A stretch of DNA of 64,000 bases from Escarpia spicata. Its lineage: Eukaryota; Annelida; Polychaeta; Sabellida; Siboglinidae. Numbering within the stretch: the first letter of the stretch is position 1; every line of letters begins with the position of its first letter. Location: positions 47,269,052-47,333,051 of the forward strand of contig OZ023206.1 in assembly GCA_963995525.1 (NCBI GenBank), written 5' to 3'. The notes beneath the pieces were generated by a model that did not search any database, was not told the DNA's origin, and saw only the letters and a program-made list of their open reading frames with translations. Shown piece after piece: positions 9,299-20,099 of this stretch. The position numbers were made by a program, and so were the translations under genes.

Positions 9299-9916
9299 CC
9301 TCACGTAGGCGTACTGGAGGCGATCGTCTGGAAATATACACGTGCGCATGCGCATGGACTCCTCCGTTTCCTGTTTCAAATCTACGAAAAGATAGCCGTA
9401 CGCGTCCGACGTGGCGTCTTTGAAAGACTCGATCATGTAGTCAACCTTACGCGGATACATCTGTTTTGCTAGGTGACTTACTTGACCGGCATCCCGGGGG
9501 CTCTTGAATAGTACCATATATTGAGCGTTCAGACTAATCGTGCGGCTCTCTTTTCCTTTAGGAAACATATTCTGCAGCAACTGTACGACGGACGTGTTAC
9601 AGTGATGGCTTTTTTTAGTAAACAGGGTCGTGACCCGACTATTGGTTTCCTCCATGAGGTCATCGAGCACTAAAAGCGTCCTCATTTTACCGTCTAAGCG
9701 CGTCGGATCCGGTAGACCCTCTACGAATTCTATTGTAGGCGGCATCGTCTTGTAGGCGTCCTGCCACTGGCCGTAGCACCACAGGACTTTCTCGGGCGGC
9801 GGCTCGATCATGGCATCCGAATGCCGTATTAGGCGAGCGACGAAAGTAGTCTTGCCGCACCCCGTGGGGCCGGCCACAATACACGTAAACGGATGCTTCA
9901 ACGGCACGCTGCTCAT
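9293..9916 (-). CDS. Genome-packaging ATPase (FtsK/HerA-like, A32-type), Polinton ATP
   Basis: A 207-residue P-loop ATPase expected to drive DNA into preformed capsids. Walker A is GPTGCGKT at residues 16-23 and Walker B is LLVLDDL at 81-87, followed by a sensor-like region with TLFTKKSHHCNTSVVQLLQN. This matches the short A32/FtsK-type ATPases of Polintons and nucleocytoplasmic viruses. The start ATG is at 9914-9916 and the frame is intact. The TATA-like AATAAAGGGGG at about 9950-9960 (- strand) overlaps the NADAR gene stop. Confidence 0.92.
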   Translation of the reverse strand: MSSVPLKHPFTCIVAGPTGCGKTTFVARLIRHSDAMIEPPPEKVLWCYGQWQDAYKTMPPTIEFVEGLPDPTRLDGKMRTLLVLDDLMEETNSRVTTLFTKKSHHCNTSVVQLLQNMFPKGKESRTISLNAQYMVLFKSPRDAGQVSHLAKQMYPRKVDYMIESFKDATSDAYGYLFVDLKQETEESMRMRTCIFPDDRLQYAYVRR

Positions 9917-9949
9917 ATCTACGACTGTCGCGCACGCGGCCGCGACCGC

Positions 9950-9962
9950 CCCCTTTATTCGT
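9950..9962 (-). promoter_or_regulatory. TATA-like box overlapping the NADAR stop codon
   Basis: The - strand reads CGAATAAAGGGGG, 34-46 bases upstream of the ATPase ATG, and includes the TAA (9955-9957) that ends the NADAR frame. It could instead be a poly(A) signal (AATAAA) for the NADAR transcript; the sequence fits both uses. Confidence 0.35.
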
Positions 9963-10416
9963 TTCTTCTAAGCTCCTCGCGCACCTCCATCACTAATTTA
10001 CCGAGCATATTCTGGCCCTCTCTGCCGCCAATGCCAATACCCCAGAAGCCATCGTGCGACGGCACCCACTCCACCAATTCGGCTTCCCCGGTAGCCAATA
10101 GGGCGTCTTTCAGCTTCTCTGACCCCCCGAACTTGCTCATCAGCAGGGACTTCATGCACGCGACCCTAACGGCGTACCATTCGGCGTCCGTTCTCCTTTT
10201 CTCGATTCTGGAACTCCGGCGTTTTGCGCAATACCCCGACCACGCCCATTTGATACACTCAGCAGTTTGGGTATCGTCGTGAAACATCGCTTTTCTAAAA
10301 TGATAAGCGTGCTCTACGGATCTGAAGCCCCGACCATACGCCGCCACTCGACACGGATACCAGTTCGATAGGAACGACGCACTCCCACGGAAATGTATAA
10401 CGGGAGTCATCGTCAT
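9955..10416 (-). CDS. NADAR-domain protein (YbiA-like N-glycosidase fold)
   Basis: A 153-residue protein; the first ATG is at 10414-10416. It has the NADAR signatures in order: IHFRGSASFLSNWYPC near the N terminus, FRSVEHAYHFRKAMF (the SVEHAYH glutamate is the expected catalytic or ligand-binding residue), a central helical part, and WVPSHDGFWGIGIGGREGQN followed by MLGKLVMEVREEL at the end, so the domain appears complete. Known members include YbiA, which acts on riboflavin-pathway intermediates, and NADAR proteins that reverse guanine ADP-ribosylation of nucleic acid. It sits at the right end of the element, on the same strand as the ATPase and with the same high GC and compact spacing, so it is cargo of the Polinton and not host sequence. 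Its substrate here is unknown. Confidence 0.88.
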   Translation of the reverse strand: MTMTPVIHFRGSASFLSNWYPCRVAAYGRGFRSVEHAYHFRKAMFHDDTQTAECIKWAWSGYCAKRRSSRIEKRRTDAEWYAVRVACMKSLLMSKFGGSEKLKDALLATGEAELVEWVPSHDGFWGIGIGGREGQNMLGKLVMEVREELRRNE

Positions 10417-10446
10417 GCTGCTACTGTTCACGTCACCGGCCGCCCA

Positions 10447-10458
10447 TACTATATAGTA
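10447..10458 (-). promoter_or_regulatory. TATA box candidate for the NADAR gene
   Basis: TACTATATAGTA, palindromic, about 31-42 bases upstream of the NADAR ATG at 10416 and embedded in GC-rich sequence. It reads as a TATA element on the - strand; function is inferred. Confidence 0.45.
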
Positions 10459-10587
10459 GCCTTAGTGACCAATCATTAATACGGCTGGGCGGGTTCCAGC
10501 CTCTGATTTGTCGTTGGGTCTGTCAATCACGCATAGAGAAAAGAAGCACACACTAAAGGGCAACAGGTCAGTATTGTTGGATGAGCC

Positions 10588-10736
10588 CTATCAATCAACC
10601 GGTGCGACGTTTTAGGAAAAAGTGCACAATCCTTTGATGTTGACCAGGTCAGCATCTATGGGTGGCCCTATCAATCAACCTATCAATCAACCGGTGCGAC
10701 GTTTTAGGAAAAAGTGCACAATCCTTTGATGTTGAC
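10588..10736. repeat. Direct repeat in the right terminal region of the Polinton
   Basis: A unit of about 58 bases (TATCAATCAACCGGTGCGAC, then GTTTTAGGAAAAAGTGCACA and CCTTTGATGTTGAC) occurs at about 10,588-10,643 and again at 10,679-10,736, and parts (TTTTAGGAAAA, TCTTTGATGTT) recur to 10,815. It lies at the GC-to-AT transition and is probably in or near the terminal inverted repeat. The left terminus is outside the window, so the exact element end and target duplication cannot be set. Confidence 0.55.
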
Positions 10737-10870
10737 TTTTTCTGTATAGGTGCTAAGTTTTAGGAAAAAAATTTGGGGCGGAGCCTATTTCTTTGATGTT
10801 TCTTTGATCTTGAGTGCGTGACCTTTTTACACGGGGGCTTCAGCCACACGTCTACTACTCACGATGTCTT

Positions 10871-12055
10871 CGTCAGCATTGGTCTGCGCCACTCTCGGTC
10901 GTCATGTGACTATGTTGGTAACTCTCACGTGACAACACTTCCAGGAAGATCGCGGGAAGGTCGAAAAGCTCCGTTCTTAGCAACATAGGGCTCTGAAAGG
11001 TAACTTACCATATTTTCAAATCTACATTATGGTTTAACGGCCTATGGCTATAGATGTGAGAGAATTATAAGTAAGTAAATGTAACGCTCACAACAATGCA
11101 CTGTTCAGAAATCTTATATTATTAAAAGTAGAACATCTTCTACATTTTCAAGAATTAAAACTATTCCATAAATATTCACACAATAAACTACCAGTATCTC
11201 TATAAAACTTACCATTAGTTCAAAACAACAGTATCGTAACTTTTAAACACCTGGTCAATATAAATATATATATTGCCACACACAATAAATAATGCACCAG
11301 ATTTAATTAAGGTCAAGATCACCATTCACAGTTTATATGCCTTTGCAACATATTCCAAGCTTTCTGAATACTCTTGCTGAACAGTGTACAATCCAAAACT
11401 GTTACATATATATATGTAATAGGGATATCTTTGAACGCCAACTGTGCCTCTTTTGTAATAAATTACTTAATTTAAAAACAACTGTTTGTACGTTTGTGTT
11501 CTTAGTAAGTGTAATATATATATATATATATAAGACATACTATCATGTACATTTATTTTGTAGTAATGCACCAATTGTACTACGGATTGTGTTCTTTTAT
11601 CAATCAAATAATCGATGAAATTGCCTTTCAGAATGGCTCCTACGACAGCGAATATAATTATTTTCAGTAGGAGTCTCCCTTCCCTTATATTAACTATTCT
11701 TTTGTTTCCTACCATACATGTTGTATTCACCACCTCGTCGACTCGAATGTCAGTCAGGGTACACAACTGTGCCACTATTTGCGACAGATAAATATTTCCT
11801 GTTTCTCCTAAATACAATTGTCCCGGTCTTCGACACTGTTCTTTATACACTGTTGTTTATGCTTAGCCTTTTTCAAACGACATCTGATAGTGTCACTTAC
11901 TTTTTATTTTCTTTCAGAACTCACAAATATTTGTGACAGAACTGTCAACAGTAAAGTATCAAAGCTGCAAAAACTCTTTGACAACAACAACTGTCACGTT
12001 GTGTGCACCAAGACGACATAGGACATCGAGGCACGTCATACAATGTCAACACAAA
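10871..12055. other. AT-rich intergenic sequence
   Basis: No gene or clear repeat unit seen, apart from a short TA run at 11,514-11,532. Short frames here have no recognisable motif. The base composition has switched sharply from the GC-rich Polinton. Confidence 0.5.
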
Positions 12056-12059
12056 GAAG

Positions 12060-13490
12060 ATAAAACATGTGACGGAATGATTCATGGCACAATATTTAGC
12101 GTTTATGCAGATATCAACTCCCTGTGACGGAGAACCATTCATGTGTGACACTTGTGCAGCAGATGTAAAGGTTCCTGTTTGCTTTCTCATATAATTGAGA
12201 AAACCTCTGTTTGACACACGTGGAAGACATTCTTATCCGAGGAACGATTTAAAGCTGCACATTGAGACATATTTTTTAATGTGACACTTGTGGAAAATGT
12301 TTTAACAATGTTGCTTTGAAACTATAATGTGCCACTTTGGTAAACACTACGACTAGTGAGAAACTCTTCATATGTGATGTACTCTAGTGATAACACGTTT
12401 ATGTGTTTGTTTGCAATAGTGCATCGAGGACAACAGCACAATACAAAATAATGTGTGTGTGAAAAGGTTATAAAAAAAACAATTTAATAATGTCTGTGAT
12501 TGTGTACTTGAGTACTGATGAGAAACCATTCAAATGTGACACATGTGGTGCACAGTTCTCAAAAATTAGAAATCTGAAGACGCATATCTGTATTCACACC
12601 GGGAAGAAACCTTACAAATGTGATACGTGTGGAGCACAATTTTCACAAAGTGGAAGTCTTCAGATCCATGTCCGTATCCACACCGGGGAGAAACCTTACA
12701 AATGTGATACGTGTGGAGCACAATTTTCACAAAGTGGAAGTCTTCAGATCCATGTCCGTATCCACACCGGGGAGAAACCTTACAAATGTGATACGTGTGG
12801 AGCACAATTTTCACAAAGTGGAAGTCTTCAGATCCATGTCCGTATCCACACCGGGAAGAAACCTTACAAATGTGATACGTGAGGAGCACAATTTTCACAA
12901 AGTGGAAGTCTTCAGATCCATGTCCGTATCCACACCGGGGAGAAACCTTACAAATGTGATACCTGTGGAGCACAATTTTCACAAAGTGAAAATCTGAAGA
13001 CACATGTCCGTATTCATACGGGGGAGAAAACCTACAAATGTCATACCTGTGGTGAACAATTCTCCGCAAGTGGAATTCTGAAGAAACATATCCGTATCCA
13101 CACTGGGGAGAATCTTATGTGATATCGGCGGGGCCCAGTTTGCGTACAGTAGCGTTTGAAATCACGTGGCTGTTCCCGTTATGAACCGGAGCCGACGTGA
13201 TACGTATGGCTTCCAGTTCACAACAAGTGGCAATTTTAAGTCAGACATGCGCAGTCGCAATGTTAACACACGATTGAGATGTAATATGTGGGGGCTCAGT
13301 AATTTTTTGAAGAATGGTTCACGAAAGAAACGTATTGACATTCGCATATCACATTTAAGGTGTGTTACGTGTGGACATTCAGTAATTAAATATGATTGTT
13401 TATGGGTATTGTAGCGACGTGAAATGTTTCAAATGCGACACATGCAGAAAACAGTGTTCGGGAATGTGATTTTCACAATAAAAACTCTTC
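12060..13490 (+). pseudogene. Decayed C2H2 zinc-finger array
   Basis: Seven fingers in one frame at about 12,520-13,120 follow the [28 protein letters not shown] pattern (shown here only as its recurring parts: [27 protein letters not shown]). Several central fingers are nearly identical 84-bp tandem copies. The second cysteine codon of the fifth finger is TGA (12,880-12,882), which truncates the frame, although the finger pattern continues in the same frame to about 13,120. On both sides degenerate fingers persist (CDTC at about 12,146 and 12,281; CDTYGFQF at about 13,200; CVTCGHS at about 13,360; FKCDTC at about 13,430). No start context, exon boundary or effector domain is visible. It is best read as a broken KRAB-less zinc-finger gene or its final exon. 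Confidence 0.8.
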
Positions 13491-13670
13491 TTTAGATATG
13501 TTCTGTCCGTGTGACGCCTTACAATGTTTGTGGATGACGTGACATGAACAGCCTGATTTCTCATATCTTAATGTGGGCACGAGATTCCTGGAAAAGGTTT
13601 CAAGTAGGCTAATTGTTAATGCATAGGCCCACCTGAATAAAGAGACTATAATTGTCTACAACATGATAAG

Positions 13671-13694
13671 TATATATATATATATATATATATA
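13671..13694. repeat. TA dinucleotide repeat
   Basis: A run of TA repeats directly abutting the long hairpin that follows. Confidence 0.9.
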
Positions 13695-13827
13695 TTATTG
13701 CATGTCTAGTTCTGTATCACGCCCTGCATCATGCCCCGACGTACCTGTATCAGCCCATCGGACTCGGGCTGATACAGGTACATCGGGGCATGATACAGGG
13801 CGTGATACAGAACGTGACATGTAATAA
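13695..13827. repeat. Long hairpin (62-base arms, 9-base loop)
   Basis: Arms 13,695-13,756 and 13,766-13,827 are inverted copies with only a few mismatches; both contain the stretch GGGCTGATACAGGTAC or its complement and AACGTGACATG-like ends. The loop is ATCGGACTC. No coding potential; it looks like a foldback or MITE-like insertion beside the TA run. Confidence 0.8.
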
Positions 13828-14123
13828 CTTATTTATCACATATCTACAGCAAAACGCTTCCTAAAATTAAGTTATTTATTTAATACTAAAAAAGCAATAT
13901 AAGATCACATTAAACATATTGTATGTTACAATTTGTGAACATAACTTATTTTAATAAAAACAACGTCCTTATTTCGATCCATTAACAAAGTGTATGGTAA
14001 CGGCTCCTTTGAAAGTACAGTTCTGTATAACAGGAAAGCGAGGGATGACATTTGTGGGAGAAGTCGAAAGATTCATGAATGGGTCATTCGCAAAGTCCAA
14101 GAGAACATCATTAATAATGTCCA

Positions 14124-14700
14124 TCAGGTCCATTGACTGTGTGCTTGTGGCGACGAAATTTTTTGCACGTGGTGTAGCTTCAATAGCCAGAGTTGGTGAG
14201 GGTCGGTGGTAGGAAGTGAAGTGACCGTATTAGGAGCAGTAAACGCTGGTGTCGGTTCTGAAGATGTTAAGGCTTGGAATGATCTGTAATCAGTTGTTGG
14301 AAATTGGTTGAGATTTGTTGAATTGGTTAGCGTTGTTGATAGTGTAGATGACATATCATATTGCTGGTTGAAGGAGTTTGTGCGGTAAGTATTCAAGCTC
14401 TCTACATTCTTATGTTCACATAATTGCTGCACTTTTCTTTCGTGCACCCCTCTTTCCAACAGATTCGAAACTGCTGTTCTGCGTACACTGATTGGTATGC
14501 CTCGCAGTCAGCCCTGCTCGTTCACACATTGATCTGCCGAGTAAGCCTAGTATGTTTTGCTCTTCGGTGCTTGTTTGTACCATAAGCCCGTCTCCTTCTA
14601 CTCGGTGTTCAGTGCGAACTACACCCTACTTCCAGGAACCAAAGCCTCCATGGGTCTCCTTCTGCTACATTCCATGTACACCCTAATGGGACAGGGGATC
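14124..14700 (-). pseudogene. Broken Crypton/DUF3504-like tyrosine-recombinase C-terminal fragment
   Basis: On the - strand, a frame from about 14,500 reads VRRTAVSNLLERGVHERKVQ, then LCEHKNVESLNTYR and FNQQYDMSS. This is the end of a tyrosine-recombinase fold of the type in Cryptons and their domesticated relatives (KIAA1958/ZMYM2-like): the R of the HxxR region, a degraded GH (here EH) and the terminal tyrosine. Upstream in another frame, MCERAGLTARHTNQC and LWYKQAP-like pieces continue the homology, so at least one frameshift and in-frame stops break it. No N-terminal domain is visible. The Ser/Thr-rich tail to 14,124 has no known fold. Confidence 0.6.
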
Positions 14701-15167
14701 ATCTGCAAGAAATTTACTATCATTATTATTACCATCATTATTAACATTATTATCATTATTGCTTTGAACGGTACAATATTATCATCAATTTGTTTATCTT
14801 GCAATAACATGGAAGCATGCTTTGAATGGGAGAATTTGAATCTGAAACATCTTGGGATTATAAGACCTCCTGTCTTTGGTGTTGGTCCCCGTCCTGGTTT
14901 TGGTTGTTATTACAAACCACATGGAGTTCAGTAGCGAGAGTGGAGTTTCTGAATGACAGACACACATACCATCTTTAAAATGTTCATTATAGGAAATAAA
15001 AACACCTATTGCTTGAATTAATATTATATTGCATCCTGCTATCTATTTTCATGTCCACCAAGCCAAACAATTTGTTACAATGAATTAGAAATTCCTCATG
15101 TTATGTTGTGCAGCCGAACATTTTCGAATATGCATATTTTTGGCGCGCTTTTCGGGATGCCGACATG

Positions 15168-15826
15168 TGACGTCACATATGACCCATACTTGCATCAGGC
15201 CGACCCTTTCGATGCATTCGTAGCATGTTTACAAGGATAGCTTTTGGGTCGAAATGATCGTCAAAATTAGTTTTTGTGCGATATCCTGATATAATACAAA
15301 CATTAATCATCATTTTATGTCAGGATTGAACCGGCGTCGCCCGATTGTAAAATAAATGATCAGAAACCAACCCATCCACCAACTGAGCTAGCGACATCGA
15401 CCATAATTCACTGATATATTTCAGTTGTACAGCTCCTCATTTATATATCTACAATCTAGTGATATTATGAGAGTATACACTTTACTTTCTGTAGCTGGAT
15501 ACAATATATATATTTGCTATGTATGTGTATTGGTGTGGATTATCTCCCGTTGGTTGCATTCGATATAATTATTCTGAAAACGAGCAGAAGCTCTGCGAAA
15601 CCTACTTGACTTGTAAGCCCATTCGCATTCAATGTTTTGAATAAAATTGAATTGATTTGGAACCGTATAATAACTGCTTGTTCCTCTATGATGACGGAAT
15701 ATTGCACAATAAGATATCCTGAAGCTCGTTTCGACCCAGATGCTATCCTTGTAAACACGCTCTGAATGCATGGAAAGGGTCGGCCTGATGCGAGCATGGC
15801 TCACGTGTGACGTCACGATACCACGT
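15168..15826. mobile_element. Diverged terminal-inverted-repeat element
   Basis: Sequence at about 15,168-15,290 recurs inverted at about 15,712-15,826, including the shared blocks GTGACGTCAC, GCATCAGGCCGACCCTTTC, TGTTTACAAGGATAGC and GATATCCTG/CAGGATATC. Length about 660 bp, no transposase frame, so non-autonomous. It encloses a tRNA-like sequence. The end motif GTGACGTCAC is itself a palindrome. No target duplication was clear. Confidence 0.65.
15314..15398 (-). other. tRNA-like/tRNA-derived sequence inside the inverted-repeat element
   Basis: On the - strand an A box (TAGCTCAGTTGG, 15,379-15,390) and a B box (GGTTCAATCCT, 15,322-15,332) are present at near-tRNA spacing, but the acceptor arms do not pair and the spacing is about 14 bases too long. 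It is therefore a tRNA-derived (SINE-type) remnant or an intron-containing pseudogene, not a confident tRNA gene. Confidence 0.5.
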
Positions 15827-15849
15827 CATCGCCTAGCTCATTAATTTTT

Positions 15850-17325
15850 TTTTATTCCGCGGGAATCGCTAAACAGACGGGTTTTTAATTAAATGTTAAA
15901 CTTTATGTACACATGGAAAACGCATTTTACTTAATGCATTGTTTTTATTTCCTTTAAATTATGTTTTTAAACATATCAAATCAGAAGCCGACACTAGCAA
16001 CCGTGTAATATCCACCCCAAATGAAAACGCGCGAAATACGTTCGGCCTTATAACCCAAGCACCCCTTTACTAAAGTAAAACATAGATTAAACCGTCTCCC
16101 CTATTCCCAAAAGAGATTAGAAGAGGCATGGATACTAATAATTATTAATAAGATATTTAATGGAGACATGTATCTTTATGTGTATATGTATGTAAGATAC
16201 GTGAGGAGAAGTTTGGCGGCTGTAGGTTGTCATTTTCATGGTTAGGTCCGAAAGTAAAAGATCGCTGACGTTTATTAGCTAATGTCTTCTGTTATTTGTG
16301 TTGCTTTCGTTACATCCTCGTTGTGGGGCGCAGCGGCGTATTAGTTACAGCAACGGACTCTCTTCGATAAATTCTAAGATAGAACCATTTTTATTCAGTT
16401 TCGAACGATGGACAAGAAAGTTCACTACATGTTGTAGCTATTCTGTTAGCTTTATAAATGAGTACATCACTACACACAGTGGTGGGTATTTGTTTACGAG
16501 TTGTCCTTGCGCTGTATTTGAAGCGATGATGTGTACTTCTTAGAGAAGTTGACATGATGCTCGATTGGACAGATCGACCAAGGATTCACGTGTATAGCGC
16601 TTTGAACACTCACGAGGACTGGACACAACTCTACATAAGAACTTACCTATACTTTTTACTGTATTTAGACATAATCATAATTTTGGGCACAGAACAGTCA
16701 ACGTAATGACTAATCCCTAGCGTGCTATAGACTGTATATTTGATAGCACACCCCATACAGTGCCCTTGCATTTAGAGGCCTCCCAGTAAAAGCATTTATT
16801 GGCCTAAAGGTGATGGTAACTATGCAATGTTATACGGTGCTTTTATTGATTTGAAGAATGTTATACCAGTATAAATTACAGCAAGAATGTATAGTTTGTG
16901 TCAGTTGATATTTGCTAGTTTGAATGCATAACGATCAAGTTAAGAAATTATTTAGACACTGCCATTTGTGTTTGTATTTAAACCTCTGTAAAATTATATT
17001 GGGTTAATGAAAACAACGAATGTGCTTGCTAAGGGTTTGTTAAATAAACTCTCATAATTAAAGTAAATGTTATCAAAATTATTTATCATTGATCGTACAA
17101 TTATTAGTTATGTCCTCCCACAAAACACACATCGAGATACAGGAGTCGTTATATGCATATAGGAACTACCCAACATATGAACCTATACATATGCATATGC
17201 GTCTATTCGCTTAAAGGAAGACCGATATGACCATTATTGTTTTAATGTAGATAACGGAAAGTTCTGCTAAAACAAAAAAGGTGCTCAAGTAAATTACAAA
17301 TTAGTCACCAGATTCAATGTACATG
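15850..17325. other. AT-rich intergenic sequence
   Basis: No gene, splice-supported exon or repeat unit recognised. Short frames (for example 16,298-16,543) have no family resemblance. Confidence 0.5.
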
Positions 17326-17329
17326 GCCG

Positions 17330-18601
17330 GTATATCTGGATAAAATGTCAGTGCATATGAGGGAAGTCACAAAAAATGGAACACTTTCATTTTCTAAATT
17401 TTTTAGCTATAAAAATATCCCATTTTGAGTATTTTTTTTATGCATAAAACATGGACTTGACTGTCAGGAAAGACCACTTTACCATTTTCATCAACATTTG
17501 CCACTTCTGTAGATATTTGAAGATTTAAAATGTGGGAATTTAGTTATATTAATATAAAAACTTTTGACAACAGCATTTCAAAGCTAAAAACAAAAATTAC
17601 AAAGGGATATTAAGAACTCCTTTTTGTTATATTGATTATATACCCCAATGTATATTTGGGTAAAAAAAACTAACTCTGTACTTCCAGCCAGTGCTGAGTT
17701 ATTGACGTGAGAACCTTTTGTTTTTCAGAAGACAGACGTTTTGGAAATAGGAGTACTTGTGTCTCTCTGAAAAAAGGAAATGAGCTAAATCTACATTAAA
17801 CAAATACTTTTCTGCCACAGAACAATTCCTCTGTTGATTTATAGAAAAAATTGTTTACAAACATTGTAAGTCATCGAAAATTCATTTTTTTTAAACTGAA
17901 CAAAATTCCATCCCCTTGTGTCGCGTCTGTCACGCAATATTTTCCAAAAAAGTAAGAAGGGAAACAAAATATGCCATGTACAGTGCTTGACCTATTTTCA
18001 ATTCACAAATTAAAACATTTTAATCAGTGAATTACAGTTAACAAACTAATTGATCAATTCCAACCCTCAATACGTCGCTTATATCACCGTGTAAATAGCG
18101 GAAATTGTCTTTGTTACCATGGAAATGGGGGTCTAGGACTGGGTGAAAAAAATACAGTATATTTTTACTCATTAAGACCCAATCTGTCCTTTGGACAGAC
18201 AAAATTGCACTATTTGAATGAATTAAAAATAGTCCCACAGACGCGAAACAAAATTGCGAATGATCTGTTTGCTCATTTTAAATAATAAACACCAGGCAAT
18301 AAGTAATATTCTACTTATCACTTTGGTACACTTTCAACCCTATATTACAACATCATATAACGAAAAAATGTGTTTACGAAAGACATGTTTCACACCCAAT
18401 TTTTAGACGAGTGTTCTATTTCTTGTGTATCAAGGTGTAGAAAACATTTTCTAAATTTACATTGTTTCTTTTCCCAGGGACCTGTAATCTAAGTATATTA
18501 TCTGTGAATCTAACAAAATAAGCTGAAATTATATCGTATTTATTAATGTCTACCAGAATATGTTATCATCTGCTATTGTCCATTGCATGGTAATGGTAAC
18601 C

Positions 18602-18648
<47 letters not shown>

Positions 18649-19050
18649 GTGTATATATATGCCATGGAAGACATTGTGCTGTGCAGACGTATATGGATCC
18701 GCACGTGGCTCTGGAGCCCTATGCATATATGTATACATTTTATAACACAATCATATTCTGTTTTTGAGATAATATCATAAAGACATCACAATCGGTGTTC
18801 TCTGCTTCATATAATATTGTATAAACAACATTATGATTGGTGTTCGTGACATTTCAGATGAAATCTCTCATGGAAGAAATGCTTTGATGTTATCAGTTTG
18901 GGATTAATAAAGACAGCTTGGTGACCTTTACAAAGCATGGTTTGTATTCGCTGCACATCATACATCATCCCAGCATCTATTCCACCTGGTCATTCATACA
19001 ACCAATTTGAAATTTAATTTGTATTGAACATCTAAACAGCACTTACACAA
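17330..19050 (+). repeat. Interspersed non-coding repeat, copy A (most complete)
   Basis: This roughly 1.7 kb segment recurs in inverted orientation three times within the next 7 kb. Landmarks: TCTCTCTGAAAAAAGGAAAT near 17,760, CAGTGCTTGACC near 17,980, GTTACCATGGAAATGGGGG near 18,112, and a block near 18,660-18,780 with GTGCTGTGCAGAC and GGAGCCCTATGCATATATG. No open frame of note; it contains a TA run at 18,607-18,645. It looks like a non-autonomous mobile repeat family; the true termini are not resolved. Confidence 0.65.
18607..18645. repeat. TA dinucleotide repeat
   Basis: TA repeat inside copy A of the interspersed repeat; the matching place in the inverted copy D is where the RTE LINE has inserted. 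Confidence 0.9.
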
Positions 19051-19319
19051 GCATTAATGTATACATACATACATGAATGGTGCGCCAACAAATCTGTTGT
19101 TAATCGATGAAGTCTCTTCTTCATTCTCTTTACTAGACATATTCTTTGTCTCACGTCCATGAAATAAACGTGTTAAGTAGTAAAACGGTAGCATGAAACT
19201 CTGTTGTAGTAGTTTTCTTGTATTAACTTTTATACCTGCATATGAGCGAAATCGCACATTGTGGAACAGTTGTGTAAAAATAGAGTATGAAAAAATTATA
19301 CCACATTGTACAGCACGGT

Positions 19320-20065
19320 ACACATTTGTTTCATAATTTTCTCTTTATTTTTTTGGAAAGTAAGGTGTGACAGACACGACATAAAGGGACGGTATTTGTT
19401 TCAGTTTTCGTAAAACATTTCTCTATGTCATAACTCTCAATTTCTTCTTCAAAAATTCAACTGTATAAAGTTTCTGTGGCAGAACAATATTTTTAATGTT
19501 TATTTAGGTACTTTCCTTTTTTATTTAGATATACAATATTACAGCTACCACACAAAACTATTGTATTTTAAAAACAATACCAAAGATTCTCACCTTAATA
19601 ACCAAGGTGGAAGTAAATAATAAATGTGTTCAGCAAAACATATACATACCTTCGTGTATATATTCAATATAACAAATAAAAGGAGGCATCCATATATTCT
19701 ATTCATTTTTGGTTTTAAATTTGAAATGTTGTTAACAAACGTAATTATATATAGTTATGCGAAAATACCCAATTTTAAAATCTTCAAATAGCTACAGAAA
19801 TGGCAAATCTTGACAATATTTGCTAAATAAAGTGGGGTATTCGAATAAATAACTGAATAGCAAAGCTCAGATATTTAGAAAATAAAAGTGTTCCATGACT
19901 TCACTCACATATCAACATTGCATTTTCTTCACTTTCCAATAATATGCCTTGTGCCTAGTTAAGAGAAAAACTTCCTAGTGGTATACAAGTACAATAACTA
20001 ACCAGATAATCGTACTCAATCAGTCATACCTTTTTAAAATTATGATGTGGTTAGCATGGTCTCCT
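19320..20065 (-). repeat. Interspersed non-coding repeat, copy B (partial)
   Basis: Same orientation as copy C; shares GTGGCA(G)AACA, AAACAATACC...GATTCTCACCT, and the end block AAGAGAAAAACTTCCTAG with GTATACAAGTA. It corresponds to the inverted left part of copy A. Confidence 0.6.
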
Positions 20066-20099
20066 ACTCATTCCGTTGTTTAATTGAAGTAAAATATAA

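Noticed and set aside
16298..16543. 81-residue plus-strand frame
   Set aside because: No motif, splice signals or conservation cue visible; left unannotated.
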